Assembly (NCBI RefSeq): GCF_902833145.1
Contig: NZ_CADFEN010000013.1
Coordinates: 183,584 to 247,583, forward strand
Origin: Burkholderia sp. BCC0506
GTDB lineage: Bacteria > Pseudomonadota > Gammaproteobacteria > Burkholderiales > Burkholderiaceae
Direction: 5' to 3'
Length of the DNA stretch: 64,000 nt
Below the pieces are notes generated by a model. The model made no database searches. It had not been told where the DNA came from and saw only the letters and a list, made by a program, of their open reading frames with translations. This document shows, piece by piece, positions 53,040-62,223 of the stretch. The position numbers were made by a program, and so were the translations under genes. The stretch's first letter is position 1, and the number at the start of each line of letters is the position of its first letter.

Positions 53040-55079
53040 ATGAACGATACGACGACTCGGCCATCCCCTCTCCCGAACGAACGCTCCCTTGACCCGCGTG
53101 CGTTCGTGCGCGGCCGACGCCTATTGAGGCTGCTCGTAGGCCAATCACCGTTTGTCTGGGTAGATCATTGGACTGGAGCAGCCGTCGCCAGAATCACACT
53201 CCGCCTGTACCCCGCTACTCAGCCAGTCTGTCCGGGGCCGGTCGCCGCGCGTCATGGCGTACGTCAACCCGCGCTCTCATGGTTCCATATTCCCCGTCAT
53301 TTCGTTGGACGCGGAGGACTCATCGCCGCGCTAAATAAAGCTCTCAGCACAGGCACCCACGAGACCGGCCACCCGCGAACCAGAATACTGATGCAGCGCG
53401 TGCTGGAAGTAGATGCCCTTCACGTACGCCGTCGTACGCGTGATCTTCCTTACGAGTGGCAAACGACTTCCGGTAACACGCGTGTTGTTCTGTTCGACGA
53501 ACGGGAAACGACACAAACCGACGTATTTACTCCAGCAAATGAACGGCGCCAGCGATTTATGGAGATGGTCAAGGCCGCCCGTCTTGAGCACCCAGATGGG
53601 GAATTTTGGCTCATGCGCTCCGCGGACACTGGTAAAGGAGACTGGCTATCAGCTCGTGTATCGTTGCAGTCTGGTACGCGAACTTTAAGCGCAGACCATT
53701 CGCTACGTGACATCCTCGCCCGTGCAGACATCGTTTATGTTCTAGGCGCATCAGAAGGCATGGGCGCTCTACTCGCCGGCGTTCCTGTTCGGGTCTTCGG
53801 TTCCCCATACTATGCTGGCTGGGGCTTGACGAACGATCACGCCGAAATGCCGGAACGTATTGCTCGCCCAACCCTCGATAGACTGTTCGATGCGACATTT
53901 CTTGATTTCGCAGGATATTTCGATCCCCAATATCATCGGCTCGGCACACTCGAATCCGTTCTCGACAGCATTGAGCTACAGCATGCCGTTGCCGCACGGT
54001 ATGCGGAACTGAAACAAGTCACCGGCGTGCGCTTTCAGTGGTGGAAGCGCCCATTCGCCACTCCCTTTCTTATGAGCGGTGGCGGTTCGATTCGATGGGT
54101 ATCCGATCCCGCTCAGGTACGGAAATCAGAGCACGCTGCGATTTGGGGTGGCCGACCGGCAGACGGGCTTGCGCCTAGCGTCCCGCATATCAGAATCGAG
54201 GACGGCTTTCTGCATTCGACCGGCCTCGGCTCCGACATGTGCCCGCCCTACAGCCAAGTAATCGACCATCTTGGCATCTATTTCGACGCAAGCCGCCCCA
54301 GTGATCTGACCGTGATCTTGAACAACGCGAACTTCACTGAGCGAGAATTGGCACGAGCAGCTGCATTGCGACTGGAAATCATTCGCGCCGGGGTCACGAA
54401 ATACAATCTCGGACGACGCAAGCCCGAATGGCACGCTCCGATCGGCAGACGTGTCGTGCTCGTAGCGGGACAAGTGGCCGACGATGCGTCCATTCGCCTC
54501 GGCACAAGCGGTATCTCCACATCGGAGGCGCTACTTCATGAAGTCCGCATCAACAATCCCGATGCGTTTATCGTATACAAACCGCATCCGGATGTATTGT
54601 CTGGAAACCGTGTTGGGCTTATCGATGCGGCGAGCCTTGCCGACATAGTCGATTCTGATGCAGATCTTCTCTCGCTCATTGAAGTCTCGGACGAGCTACA
54701 TACGCTCTCGTCGCTCGCCGGATTCGACGCACTGATTCGCGGCAAAGCAGTTCATACGTATGGCCGACCGTTTTACGCCGGCTGGGGACTGACGACAGAT
54801 GCGCTACCTCAGAGTTGGCGCGAACGGCAGCTATCGCTCGATATGCTTACGGCCGGTGTCTTCCTACGTTATGCCATCTACTGGGACTGGCAGTTACAGC
54901 TTTTCACAACACCCGAAGCCATTGTCCGTCAGTTGGCACCGTCAGCGGCCCGTCCGCTCAGTAAGATTCATGGAAATCGACTACGCCCAATGCTCAAAGT
55001 AATGCGCTGGAGCCGTAACGCTCTACGTCACCTCGCGTGGCGCAGACGTCAATATGAAAAAGGGATGCGGGCCATGTGA
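53040..55079 (+). CDS. wcbA: Capsule glycolipid Kdo transferase, KpsC-like (WcbA)
   Basis: The 679-residue protein matches KpsC/LipA in length and duplication: two similar halves, each with the motif GVPVRVFGSPYYAGWGLTND (about 257-276) and GKAVHTYGRPFYAGWGLTTD (about 567-586), corresponding to the two Kdo-transferase domains. KpsC alternately adds beta-Kdo residues to build the linker between lipid and capsule. It starts at the base following the stop of glycosyltransferase 5. With WcbO it identifies the system as a KpsC/KpsS-type, ABC-exported capsule. Confidence 0.9.
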   Translation: MNDTTTRPSPLPNERSLDPRAFVRGRRLLRLLVGQSPFVWVDHWTGAAVARITLRLYPATQPVCPGPVAARHGVRQPALSWFHIPRHFVGRGGLIAALNKALSTGTHETGHPRTRILMQRVLEVDALHVRRRTRDLPYEWQTTSGNTRVVLFDERETTQTDVFTPANERRQRFMEMVKAARLEHPDGEFWLMRSADTGKGDWLSARVSLQSGTRTLSADHSLRDILARADIVYVLGASEGMGALLAGVPVRVFGSPYYAGWGLTNDHAEMPERIARPTLDRLFDATFLDFAGYFDPQYHRLGTLESVLDSIELQHAVAARYAELKQVTGVRFQWWKRPFATPFLMSGGGSIRWVSDPAQVRKSEHAAIWGGRPADGLAPSVPHIRIEDGFLHSTGLGSDMCPPYSQVIDHLGIYFDASRPSDLTVILNNANFTERELARAAALRLEIIRAGVTKYNLGRRKPEWHAPIGRRVVLVAGQVADDASIRLGTSGISTSEALLHEVRINNPDAFIVYKPHPDVLSGNRVGLIDAASLADIVDSDADLLSLIEVSDELHTLSSLAGFDALIRGKAVHTYGRPFYAGWGLTTDALPQSWRERQLSLDMLTAGVFLRYAIYWDWQLQLFTTPEAIVRQLAPSAARPLSKIHGNRLRPMLKVMRWSRNALRHLAWRRRQYEKGMRAM

Positions 55080-55180
55080 CGCATTCGCAATAATTCGCGC
55101 CCCGACAATAGGGGCTAGTTGCCAATCGTCCGTTTGAGGTAAAGGCGGGCATCGAGGACTTTCCAATCCGGGGTATTCCA

Positions 55181-56605
55181 GTGATTTATCCAGTCATTTT
55201 GTGTGGCGGCAGCGGCACCCGCCTTTGGCCCATGTCGCGAGGCGGCTATCCGAAGCAATACCTGAAGCTGACGGGTGACCAGACGCTCGTCCAGCAGACG
55301 GCCCTCCGCCTACAGCACATCCCTGGCGCCGCAGCCCCCATCGTCGTCACCAACAACGACCAACGCTTCCTCGTCGCGGAACAACTCCGCCAAGTCAACA
55401 TCACGCCGTCGTCGATCGTGCTTGAGCCGGTGGGCCGCAACACCGCGCCCGCAATCGCGATCGCCGCGTTGCTCGCCCTGCACGAGTCACCCGACGCACT
55501 GCTACTGGTACTGCCGTCCGACCACGTGATCCTCAACGAGCCCGCATTCATCGCCGCAGCCACTGAGGCAGCGGCGATCGCAGCAGACCAGCACCTTGTC
55601 ACGTTCGGCATCACGCCGACGGAAGCGCATACCGGCTTCGGCTATATCCGTCGCGGCCAAGCCATCGCGGACGGCAAGCAGGTCTTCAAGGTCGACGCAT
55701 TCGTCGAAAAACCCGACGCACCGACCGCAGAGCGCTTCCTCAGCGACGGCAATTACTACTGGAACAGCGGCATGTTCATGCTGAAGGCGTCCACGTACAT
55801 GGAGGATCTGCATCGCCATGCACCGGAGATCGCCCGCCAGGCAGAACTCGCATTCGAATCGGCCAAGCGCGACAACGACTTCCTCCGTCTCGACGCCGAA
55901 GCATTCGGAGCCTGCCCGAATGTCTCGATCGACTACGCAGTGATGGAGAAAACCGAACGCGCAGCCGTCGTCGCGGCGGCCGACCTCGGCTGGAACGACA
56001 TCGGGTCGTGGAGCGCGCTAGCGGACATTGCGGAAGCCGACGAGCAAGGCAACGCACTCATCGGCGACATCTTCACCGACTCGGTGAAGAATTCGTACAT
56101 CCGCGCTGAACACCGGATGGTCGCCGCCCTCGGCCTCGACAACATCGTGATCGTGGAAACGGCCGACGCCGTGCTGGTCGCGCATCGCGACAAGGCACAG
56201 GATGTCAAGAAAATCGTCGAATGGCTGAACGCCTCCGGCCGCCACGAATCGGTCACGCACCGCCGCGTCGTTCGCCCGTGGGGCTCGTACGAAGGCATCG
56301 ACCAAGGTGACCGTTTCCAGGTCAAGCGCATCATCGTGAACCCGGGCGCACAGCTCAGCCTCCAGATGCACCACCATCGCGCCGAACACTGGATCGTCGT
56401 GAAGGGCACGGCGATGGTCACGAACGGCGACAAGGAAATCATGCTGACCGAGAACCAGTCGACCTACATCCCGCTCGGCGCGACGCACCGGCTGACGAAC
56501 CCCGGCAAGATTCCGCTCGAACTGATCGAAGTCCAGTCGGGCGCGTATCTCGGCGAGGACGACATCGTCCGCTTCGAGGACACTTACGGCCGCGCAGCAC
56601 GGTAA
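55181..56605 (+). CDS. manC: Mannose-1-phosphate guanylyltransferase / mannose-6-phosphate isomerase
   Basis: The 474-residue bifunctional enzyme has a nucleotidyltransferase domain with LCGGSGTRLWPMSRGGYPKQ at residues 7-26 and a C-terminal cupin isomerase domain (RPWGSYEGIDQGDRFQVKR, MHHHRAEHWIVVKGTA). It makes GDP-mannose for Gmd-Rmd. It starts with GTG at 55181, 101 bases after wcbA, a gap that contains a small GCCCC/GGGGC hairpin. It is the right-hand end of the capsule locus. No phosphomannomutase gene is in the window. Confidence 0.94.
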   Translation: MIYPVILCGGSGTRLWPMSRGGYPKQYLKLTGDQTLVQQTALRLQHIPGAAAPIVVTNNDQRFLVAEQLRQVNITPSSIVLEPVGRNTAPAIAIAALLALHESPDALLLVLPSDHVILNEPAFIAAATEAAAIAADQHLVTFGITPTEAHTGFGYIRRGQAIADGKQVFKVDAFVEKPDAPTAERFLSDGNYYWNSGMFMLKASTYMEDLHRHAPEIARQAELAFESAKRDNDFLRLDAEAFGACPNVSIDYAVMEKTERAAVVAAADLGWNDIGSWSALADIAEADEQGNALIGDIFTDSVKNSYIRAEHRMVAALGLDNIVIVETADAVLVAHRDKAQDVKKIVEWLNASGRHESVTHRRVVRPWGSYEGIDQGDRFQVKRIIVNPGAQLSLQMHHHRAEHWIVVKGTAMVTNGDKEIMLTENQSTYIPLGATHRLTNPGKIPLELIEVQSGAYLGEDDIVRFEDTYGRAAR

Positions 56606-56646
56606 ACGAGTCAACACCCGGCGCGCGCCACGACAGGTCGCGCCCC

Positions 56647-56682
56647 AAACGGGCAGCACGCACCCGCGTCCTGCCCGTTTTT
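56647..56682 (+). terminator. Rho-independent terminator after manC
   Basis: AAACGGGCAG and CTGCCCGTTT form a perfect 10-bp stem with a 14-base loop, followed by T residues. It ends the rightward capsule transcript. Confidence 0.85.
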
Positions 56683-56708
56683 CATTACGTCAACCAATGT
56701 CAGGCCGG

Positions 56709-56738
56709 TTGCCCACCCCTCGCAGGTCAGGTTATAAA
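56709..56738 (+). promoter_or_regulatory. Likely promoter of mscS
   Basis: TTGCCC (56709-56714) and TTATAAA (56732-56738) with 17-18 bp spacing form a plausible sigma-70 promoter 57 bases before the mscS start. Confidence 0.5.
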
Positions 56739-56794
56739 AGCGCCACCCATTCCGGTGCATGCGCCGCCCTTTTACCCTTGACCTCGGAGAACGC

Positions 56795-57607
56795 ATGATC
56801 GATCTCGCCACCGCCCAGCAATTCCTGATGACCCGCGGCCTCGACTTCGGCCTAAACCTCCTCGCGGCCATCGTGCTGTGGTTCGTCGGCCGCTGGGCGA
56901 TCCGCATCGGTACCCGCCTGCTCGGCAAGGTCGTCCGCCGCAGCGGCAAGGTCGACCCGACGCTCGCCGACTACCTGACCTCCGTCGTCGGCGTATTGCT
57001 GACAATCCTGCTGATCCTCGCGATCCTGCAGATCTTCGGCGTGCAGACGACTTCGTTCGCCGCGTTACTCGCCGGCCTCGGCCTCGCGATCGGCACGGCC
57101 TGGGGTGGCTTGCTCGCGCATTTCGCCGCCGGCGTGTTCATGCAGGTGCTGCGCCCGTTCAAGATCGGCGACGTGATCAGCGCGGGCGGCGTCACGGGCA
57201 CCGTGAAGGAGCTCGGCCTGTTCGGCACGACGATCATCACCGCCGACAACATCGTGACGATCGTCGGCAACAACAAGATCTTCTCGGACAACATCGCGAA
57301 CTACAGCGCGACGCCGCATCGCCGCGTCGACCTGACCGCGAAGATCGCGCACAGCGTCGACGCGGCAGATGCGATCAACCGCCTGAAGACGCAGATCCAG
57401 CTGGTGCCGAACGTGCTGAAAGTGCCGGCACCGGACGTCGGCGTGCTGCAGTTCACGCCGGAAGGCCCGCTGCTGTTCGTGCGCCCGTCGACTCAGCCGG
57501 AGAACTACTGGCAGGTGTACTGCGACACCAATCGCGTGATCCTCGATACGTTCCGCGAGGCCGGCTATCCGACGCCGGAAACCCCAGTCTCGCAACGCAA
57601 CGCGTGA
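56795..57607 (+). CDS. mscS: Small-conductance mechanosensitive channel (MscS family)
   Basis: The 270-residue protein has three transmembrane segments, with the pore helix FAALLAGLGLAIGTAWGGLLAHFAAGVFMQVLRPFKIGD (about 84-123) and the beta domain that follows (VTGTVKELGLFGTTIITADN). It opens at high membrane tension to release solutes. CGGAGA lies before the ATG at 56795. It is not part of the capsule transcript. Confidence 0.92.
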   Translation: MIDLATAQQFLMTRGLDFGLNLLAAIVLWFVGRWAIRIGTRLLGKVVRRSGKVDPTLADYLTSVVGVLLTILLILAILQIFGVQTTSFAALLAGLGLAIGTAWGGLLAHFAAGVFMQVLRPFKIGDVISAGGVTGTVKELGLFGTTIITADNIVTIVGNNKIFSDNIANYSATPHRRVDLTAKIAHSVDAADAINRLKTQIQLVPNVLKVPAPDVGVLQFTPEGPLLFVRPSTQPENYWQVYCDTNRVILDTFREAGYPTPETPVSQRNA

Positions 57608-57639
57608 CGGAAGCGGCGCCCGAGCCGCGCAAACGAAAA

Positions 57640-57673
57640 AAAGCGTGGCAGTTCACCGCTGCCACGCTTTTTC
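57640..57673. terminator. Bidirectional terminator between mscS and dedA
   Basis: AAAGCGTGGCAG and CTGCCACGCTTT form a perfect 12-bp stem with a 7-base loop, flanked by A-run and T-run on opposite sides, suited to both convergent genes. Confidence 0.88.
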
Positions 57674-57698
57674 ATTGCATCGAAAACGAAGCCCGCGC

Positions 57699-58382
57699 TC
57701 AGCGCCCCCCCGCCTTCGGCGCCCCCCCCGAGCGCCGCCCGCGCACGAGCTTCCACACCGCGCCGAGCGCGACCGGCACGATCGCCGCGCCGATCCCGAC
57801 CAGCACGATCACGTTCAGGTACTGCCGGATGAACGGAATGTTGCCGAAGAAATAGCCGAGCAGCACGAGCAGCAGCACCCACACCAGCGCGCCGATCACG
57901 TTGAACAACTGAAAGCGCGCAACGCTCATCGACGACGCGCCCGCGACGAACGGTGCGAACGTGCGCACGACCGGAATGAAACGCGCGAGCACGATCGTCT
58001 TGCCGCCGTGCTTGTCGTAGAACGAGTGGGTCTTCTGCAGCGCGGCGCGATCGAGGAACCGCTCGAGCACCGGGATATGCGTATTGAACACCTTCGGGCC
58101 GATCCAGCGGCCGATCAGGTAGTTCACGGTATTGCCGGAAATCGCCGCGACGAGCAGCAGCACGATCAGCAGGCCGACGTTCATTTCGCCCGTCGCCGCG
58201 AACGCGCCGCCGATGAACAGCAGCGAATCGCCGGGCAGGAACGGGAACACGACGAGCCCCGTCTCGCAGAACACGATCAGGAACAGGACGAGATAGACCC
58301 ATGCGCCGTACTGCCGGATGAAATCGCCGAGGAAAGCATCGATATGCAGGACAAGATTGACGAAATGAAGCAGCGTATCCAA
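57699..58382 (-). CDS. DedA-family inner membrane protein
   Basis: The 227-residue protein has the DedA (SNARE-associated) pattern: FCETGLVVFPFLPGDSLLF, GNTVNYLIGRWIGPKVF, the F/YxKHGGKTIVLARFIPVVRTFAPFVAG signature and several transmembrane helices. DedA proteins act in undecaprenyl-phosphate or phospholipid recycling. The TTG at 58382 with GAGGA upstream gives LDTLLHFVNLVL, the conserved start; no in-frame ATG is near. Confidence 0.88.
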   Translation of the reverse strand: MDTLLHFVNLVLHIDAFLGDFIRQYGAWVYLVLFLIVFCETGLVVFPFLPGDSLLFIGGAFAATGEMNVGLLIVLLLVAAISGNTVNYLIGRWIGPKVFNTHIPVLERFLDRAALQKTHSFYDKHGGKTIVLARFIPVVRTFAPFVAGASSMSVARFQLFNVIGALVWVLLLVLLGYFFGNIPFIRQYLNVIVLVGIGAAIVPVALGAVWKLVRGRRSGGAPKAGGR

Positions 58383-58553
58383 ATGCGATTCCTCGAAGGC
58401 GATGGGGCCGGAACGGCCGGAGCAGGCCAGGTATGGCGGAGGCGCCCGCCAGCCAAGACGGCGCGCGCAACGCAGTGATGATACCGAAACTACCTTAAGG
58501 CGCCGTGAAAAAACGTAACGGCCGGCTGCCCCGGCATGCGTTCGCCGCCTCGC

Positions 58554-58559
58554 TATAAT
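58554..58559 (+). promoter_or_regulatory. -10 element directly before mutL
   Basis: TATAAT ends 6 bases before the mutL ATG, so transcription from it would begin at or next to the start codon and give a leaderless mRNA. The -35 region is not consensus. Confidence 0.45.
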
Positions 58560-58565
58560 TCGGCC

Positions 58566-60560
58566 ATGTCCGATATCACCGAAACGGCCGCGGGCGCCGC
58601 GCCCGCCCCCGCCGCGCGCCCGCTGCGCGCGATCCAGCCCCTGCCCGACCAGCTGATCAGCCAGATCGCCGCCGGCGAGGTCGTCGAACGCCCGGCGTCG
58701 GTCGTCAAGGAGTTGCTCGAGAACGCGATGGACGCCGGCGCGACGACGCTGCGCATCGTGCTGGAAGAAGGCGGCGTCAAGCGCATCTCGATCACCGACG
58801 ACGGCTGCGGGATTCCGCCCGACGAACTGGCGCTCGCGCTGATGCGCCACGCGACCAGCAAGATCCGCTCGCTCGAGGAGCTCGAGGCGGTCGCGACGCT
58901 GGGTTTTCGCGGTGAAGCGCTCGCGTCGATCGCGTCGGTCGCCGAGATGTCGATCACGAGCCGGACGGCCGATGCCGCGCATGCGATGAAGATCGATGCG
59001 CAAACGGGCGTGCTGTCGCCCGCCGCCGGCTCGGTCGGCACGACGATCGAGGTGCGCGAGCTGTACTTCAACACGCCCGCGCGGCGCAAGTTCCTGAAGA
59101 GCGAGCAGACAGAATTCGGCCACTGCCTGGAAATGATCCGCCGCGCGGCGCTTGCGCGGCCGGACGTCGCGATCTCGGTGCTGCACAACGGCAAGGCCGT
59201 CGAGCACTGGAATGCGACCGAGCCCGCGCAGCGCGTCGCGAAGATCCTCGGCGACGGCTTCGCGACCGCGCACCTGCCGCTCGACGAGCGCGCCGGCCCG
59301 CTCGCCGTCTACGGCTGCGCCGGCCTGCCGACCGCGAGCCGCGGGCGCGCCGACCAGCAGTATTTCTTCGTGAACGGCCGCTTCGTGCGCGACAAGCTGC
59401 TGACGCACGCGGTGCGCGCGGCCTACGAGGACGTGCTGCACGGCGACCGCTACCCGTCCTACGTGCTGTTCCTCGACCTGCCGCCCGAAGCGGTCGACGT
59501 GAACGTGCATCCGTCGAAGATCGAGGTGCGGTTCCGCGATTCGCGCTCGATCCACCAGTACGTGTTCCACGCGGTGCAGCGGGCGCTCGCGCGCCACGCG
59601 GGCGCGTCGCCGGAAACCACCGCGGGCGGCCATGCCGCGCATATCGAGCCCGCGCCGCGCGGGCCGGCGTCGTTCCTCGACACGCCGCTCGGCCAGGGCG
59701 CGAGCCATGCGACCGGTGGCGCCGGCGGCAGCGGCTTCTCGTCGCCGTCGTCGTCATCGTCGGCGGGCAACACCTGGATGCGCCAGGCGCGGATGACGCA
59801 GGGCACGCTGCCCGTCGCGCAGCCGCTCGCGCTCTACGACGCGCTGTTCGGCCGCAAGGACAGCGGCGCGGGCACGCCGGACGGCACGACGCTCGTCGCG
59901 CGCGATGCGACCGACGCACCGGCCGCGCCGCTGCCGGGCTTCGCCGCGGCGCCGCTCGCCGCCGGCACGCACGACGAGCAGCCGCTCGGCTTCGCGCTCG
60001 GCCAGATTCACGGCATCTACGTGCTCGCGCAGAATGCGTACGGCCTCGTGATCGTCGACATGCATGCGGCGCACGAGCGGATCCTGTACGAGCAGTTCAA
60101 GAACGCACTCGCCGATCGTTCGGTCGCCGTGCAGTCGCTGCTGCTGCCGATCTCGATGACGGCCACGCCGGTCGAGATCGGCACGGTCGAAGAAGAGCGC
60201 GACACGCTGGAATCGCTCGGCTTCGACCTCGCGGTGCTGTCGCCGACGACGCTCGCGATCCGCGCGGTGCCGGCGCTGCTGAAGGATGCCGACCTGCAGT
60301 CGCTCGCGCGCGCGGTGCTGGCCGACCTGCACGCGTTCGGCGGCTCGCGCGTGCTCACCGAGCGCCAGCACGAACTGCTCGGCACGCTCGCGTGCCATCA
60401 CGCGGTGCGCGCGAACCGGCGCCTGACGCTCGACGAGATGAACGCGCTGCTGCGCCAGATGGAGGCGACCGAGCGCGCGGACCAGTGCAATCACGGCCGG
60501 CCGACCTGGTATCAGCTCACGCTGAACGATCTCGACCGTCTCTTCATGCGCGGGCAATGA
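58566..60560 (+). CDS. mutL: DNA mismatch repair protein MutL
   Basis: The 664-residue protein has the GHKL ATPase N-terminus ([51 protein letters not shown]) and a C-terminal dimerisation domain with [12 protein letters not shown], the DMHAxxExxxxE form of the metal-dependent endonuclease motif found in MutL of bacteria lacking MutH. A proline/glycine/serine-rich linker lies between. The ATG at 58566 gives [10 protein letters not shown]. miaA overlaps by ATGA. Confidence 0.95.
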   Translation: MSDITETAAGAAPAPAARPLRAIQPLPDQLISQIAAGEVVERPASVVKELLENAMDAGATTLRIVLEEGGVKRISITDDGCGIPPDELALALMRHATSKIRSLEELEAVATLGFRGEALASIASVAEMSITSRTADAAHAMKIDAQTGVLSPAAGSVGTTIEVRELYFNTPARRKFLKSEQTEFGHCLEMIRRAALARPDVAISVLHNGKAVEHWNATEPAQRVAKILGDGFATAHLPLDERAGPLAVYGCAGLPTASRGRADQQYFFVNGRFVRDKLLTHAVRAAYEDVLHGDRYPSYVLFLDLPPEAVDVNVHPSKIEVRFRDSRSIHQYVFHAVQRALARHAGASPETTAGGHAAHIEPAPRGPASFLDTPLGQGASHATGGAGGSGFSSPSSSSSAGNTWMRQARMTQGTLPVAQPLALYDALFGRKDSGAGTPDGTTLVARDATDAPAAPLPGFAAAPLAAGTHDEQPLGFALGQIHGIYVLAQNAYGLVIVDMHAAHERILYEQFKNALADRSVAVQSLLLPISMTATPVEIGTVEEERDTLESLGFDLAVLSPTTLAIRAVPALLKDADLQSLARAVLADLHAFGGSRVLTERQHELLGTLACHHAVRANRRLTLDEMNALLRQMEATERADQCNHGRPTWYQLTLNDLDRLFMRGQ

Positions 60561-61531
60561 GCGCGTCTTCTCAGTCCCGCCCGACGACGATCGCCTGCCT
60601 GCTCGGCCCCACCGCCTCGGGGAAGACGGCGGCGGCGCTGGCGCTCGCCGCGCGCCGCCCGATCGAGATCGTCAGCGTCGATTCGGCGCTCGTCTACCGC
60701 GACATGGATATCGGCACCGCGAAACCGTCGCGCGACGAGCGCGCGAGCGTGCCGCATCACCTGATCGACATCATCGACCCGGCCGACGCGTATTCGGCCG
60801 CGGAATTCCGCGCGGACACGCTGCGGCTGATCGGCGAGATCGTCGCGCGCGGCCGCACACCGCTGCTCGCGGGCGGCACGATGCTGTACTACAAGGCGCT
60901 GACGCACGGGCTCAACGATCTGCCGGGCGCCGACCCGGAGATCCGCGCGGCACTCGACGCCGACGCCGCCCGCGACGGCTGGCCCGCGCTGCACGCGCGG
61001 CTCGCGCAGGTCGATCCCGACACGGCCGCGCGGCTCGCGCCGAACGATTCGCAGCGGATCCAGCGCGCACTGGAAATCTTCATGCTGAGCGGGCAGCCGA
61101 TGTCGGTGCTGCTCGCCGCGCCGCGCCGCACGGACGATGCGGCCGCCGCATACCGCTTCGTGCCGGTCGCGCTCGAGCCGTCGGATCGCGCGGTGCTGCA
61201 CGCGCGGATCGCGCAGCGCTTCGACGCGATGCTCGACGCGGGCTTCATCGACGAAGTCGAACGGCTGCGGCGCCGCGACGATCTCCATCCCGACCTGCCG
61301 TCGATGCGTTGCGTCGGCTACCGGCAGGCGTGGGAATTCCTCGACGGCGACATCGACTACCGGACGATGCGCGACAAGGGCATCTTCGCGACCCGCCAGC
61401 TGTGCAAGCGCCAGATCACGTGGCTGCGCGCGATGCCGGAGCGGATCGTGGTCGACTGCGTCGCGCCGGATTCGACGGCCCGCGCGCTCGACGCGCTCGA
61501 ACGCGTGCTCGACGGCCGCACGCCGGACTGA
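60557..61531 (+). CDS. miaA: tRNA dimethylallyltransferase
   Basis: The 324-residue enzyme adds the isopentenyl group to A37 of tRNAs reading UNN codons. It has the P-loop [39 protein letters not shown], the [10 protein letters not shown] loop and [13 protein letters not shown]. Its ATG overlaps the mutL stop, the classical mutL-miaA pair. Confidence 0.96.
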   Translation: MSASSQSRPTTIACLLGPTASGKTAAALALAARRPIEIVSVDSALVYRDMDIGTAKPSRDERASVPHHLIDIIDPADAYSAAEFRADTLRLIGEIVARGRTPLLAGGTMLYYKALTHGLNDLPGADPEIRAALDADAARDGWPALHARLAQVDPDTAARLAPNDSQRIQRALEIFMLSGQPMSVLLAAPRRTDDAAAAYRFVPVALEPSDRAVLHARIAQRFDAMLDAGFIDEVERLRRRDDLHPDLPSMRCVGYRQAWEFLDGDIDYRTMRDKGIFATRQLCKRQITWLRAMPERIVVDCVAPDSTARALDALERVLDGRTPD

Positions 61532-61535
61532 CCGC

Positions 61536-62168
61536 TCAACCCGCCCGACGCGCCGCCAGGCGCGCGCGGGCGCCGTCGACGATCCATGCGATGCCGCGCT
61601 CGAACGCTTCGTCGCCGCTGCGCTCCCGCAGCGTGGCCCAGCCTTGCGCGAACAACGGATACTCGGCCGCATCCGGCAGCAGCGCATCGGCGTCTGCGTC
61701 CGGCTGCGCCTGCTCTTCCAGCACCCAGCCGACCACGAAGCGCCCGATCGCGACCATCACGTCGACCGCCTCGTCCGGCTTGAACCCCGCTTCGCCCAGC
61801 AGCGCGACCTTGCGTTCGATCGAGCTGAAATGCAGCGCGCGCGGCCGCGTGCCGGCGTGCAGGCGCGCGCCGTCGCGATAGGCGAGCAGCGCACGGCGGA
61901 AACTGCGCGCATTCTCCGCGAGCCATACGTCCCAGACGTCGCCCGGCTCCGGCAGCGACGCGCCATGGCGCTCGAGCATGATCGCCTCGGCCATCGCGTC
62001 GAGCAGTTCGGCCTTGTTCCTGAAATGCCAGTACAGCGTCGGCGACTGCACGCCGAGCCGCTCGGCCAGCCGCCGGGTCGACAACGCGTCGATGCCGACT
62101 TCATTCAGCAGGTCGAGCGCCGCGCGCAATACCGTATCGCGCGTCAGCCGCGCGCCCGTGTCCTTCAT
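61536..62168 (-). CDS. tetR: TetR-class repressor of the adjacent tetA-like gene
   Basis: The 210-residue protein has an N-terminal helix-turn-helix (LTRDTVLRAALDLLNEVGIDALSTRRLAERLGVQSPTLYWHF) almost identical in pattern to tetracycline repressors, including LYWHFRNKAELLDA. The C-terminal ligand domain (about 65-205) matches the TetR_C class. The ATG at 62168 is used; a GTG 9 bases upstream is possible. It is divergent from tetA, and two tet-operator-like palindromes lie between them. It ends 4 bases from convergent miaA. Confidence 0.88.
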   Translation of the reverse strand: MKDTGARLTRDTVLRAALDLLNEVGIDALSTRRLAERLGVQSPTLYWHFRNKAELLDAMAEAIMLERHGASLPEPGDVWDVWLAENARSFRRALLAYRDGARLHAGTRPRALHFSSIERKVALLGEAGFKPDEAVDVMVAIGRFVVGWVLEEQAQPDADADALLPDAAEYPLFAQGWATLRERSGDEAFERGIAWIVDGARARLAARRAG

Positions 62169-62186
62169 CTCTATCACCGATAGGGA
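62168..62186. promoter_or_regulatory. tetO-like operator, tetR-proximal
   Basis: Read on the minus strand, TCCCTATCGGTGATAGAGA differs by one base from the classical tetO2 of Tn10. It overlaps the tetR start codon, so the repressor should block its own gene. Confidence 0.8.
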
Positions 62187-62204
62187 AAATGTGGAATACT
62201 CCGT

Positions 62205-62223
62205 ACTCTATCATCGATAGGGT
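62205..62223. promoter_or_regulatory. tetO-like operator, tetA-proximal
   Basis: ACTCTATCATCGATAGGGT differs by two bases from classical tetO1. It ends at the tetA start codon. Its centre lies 37 bp from that of the other operator. Confidence 0.8.

Noticed and set aside
58383-59708. A long minus-strand frame that runs from opposite mutL into dedA
   Set aside because: The N-terminal part is antisense to mutL; only the last 227 codons match DedA, and a TTG start with a ribosome site explains them.
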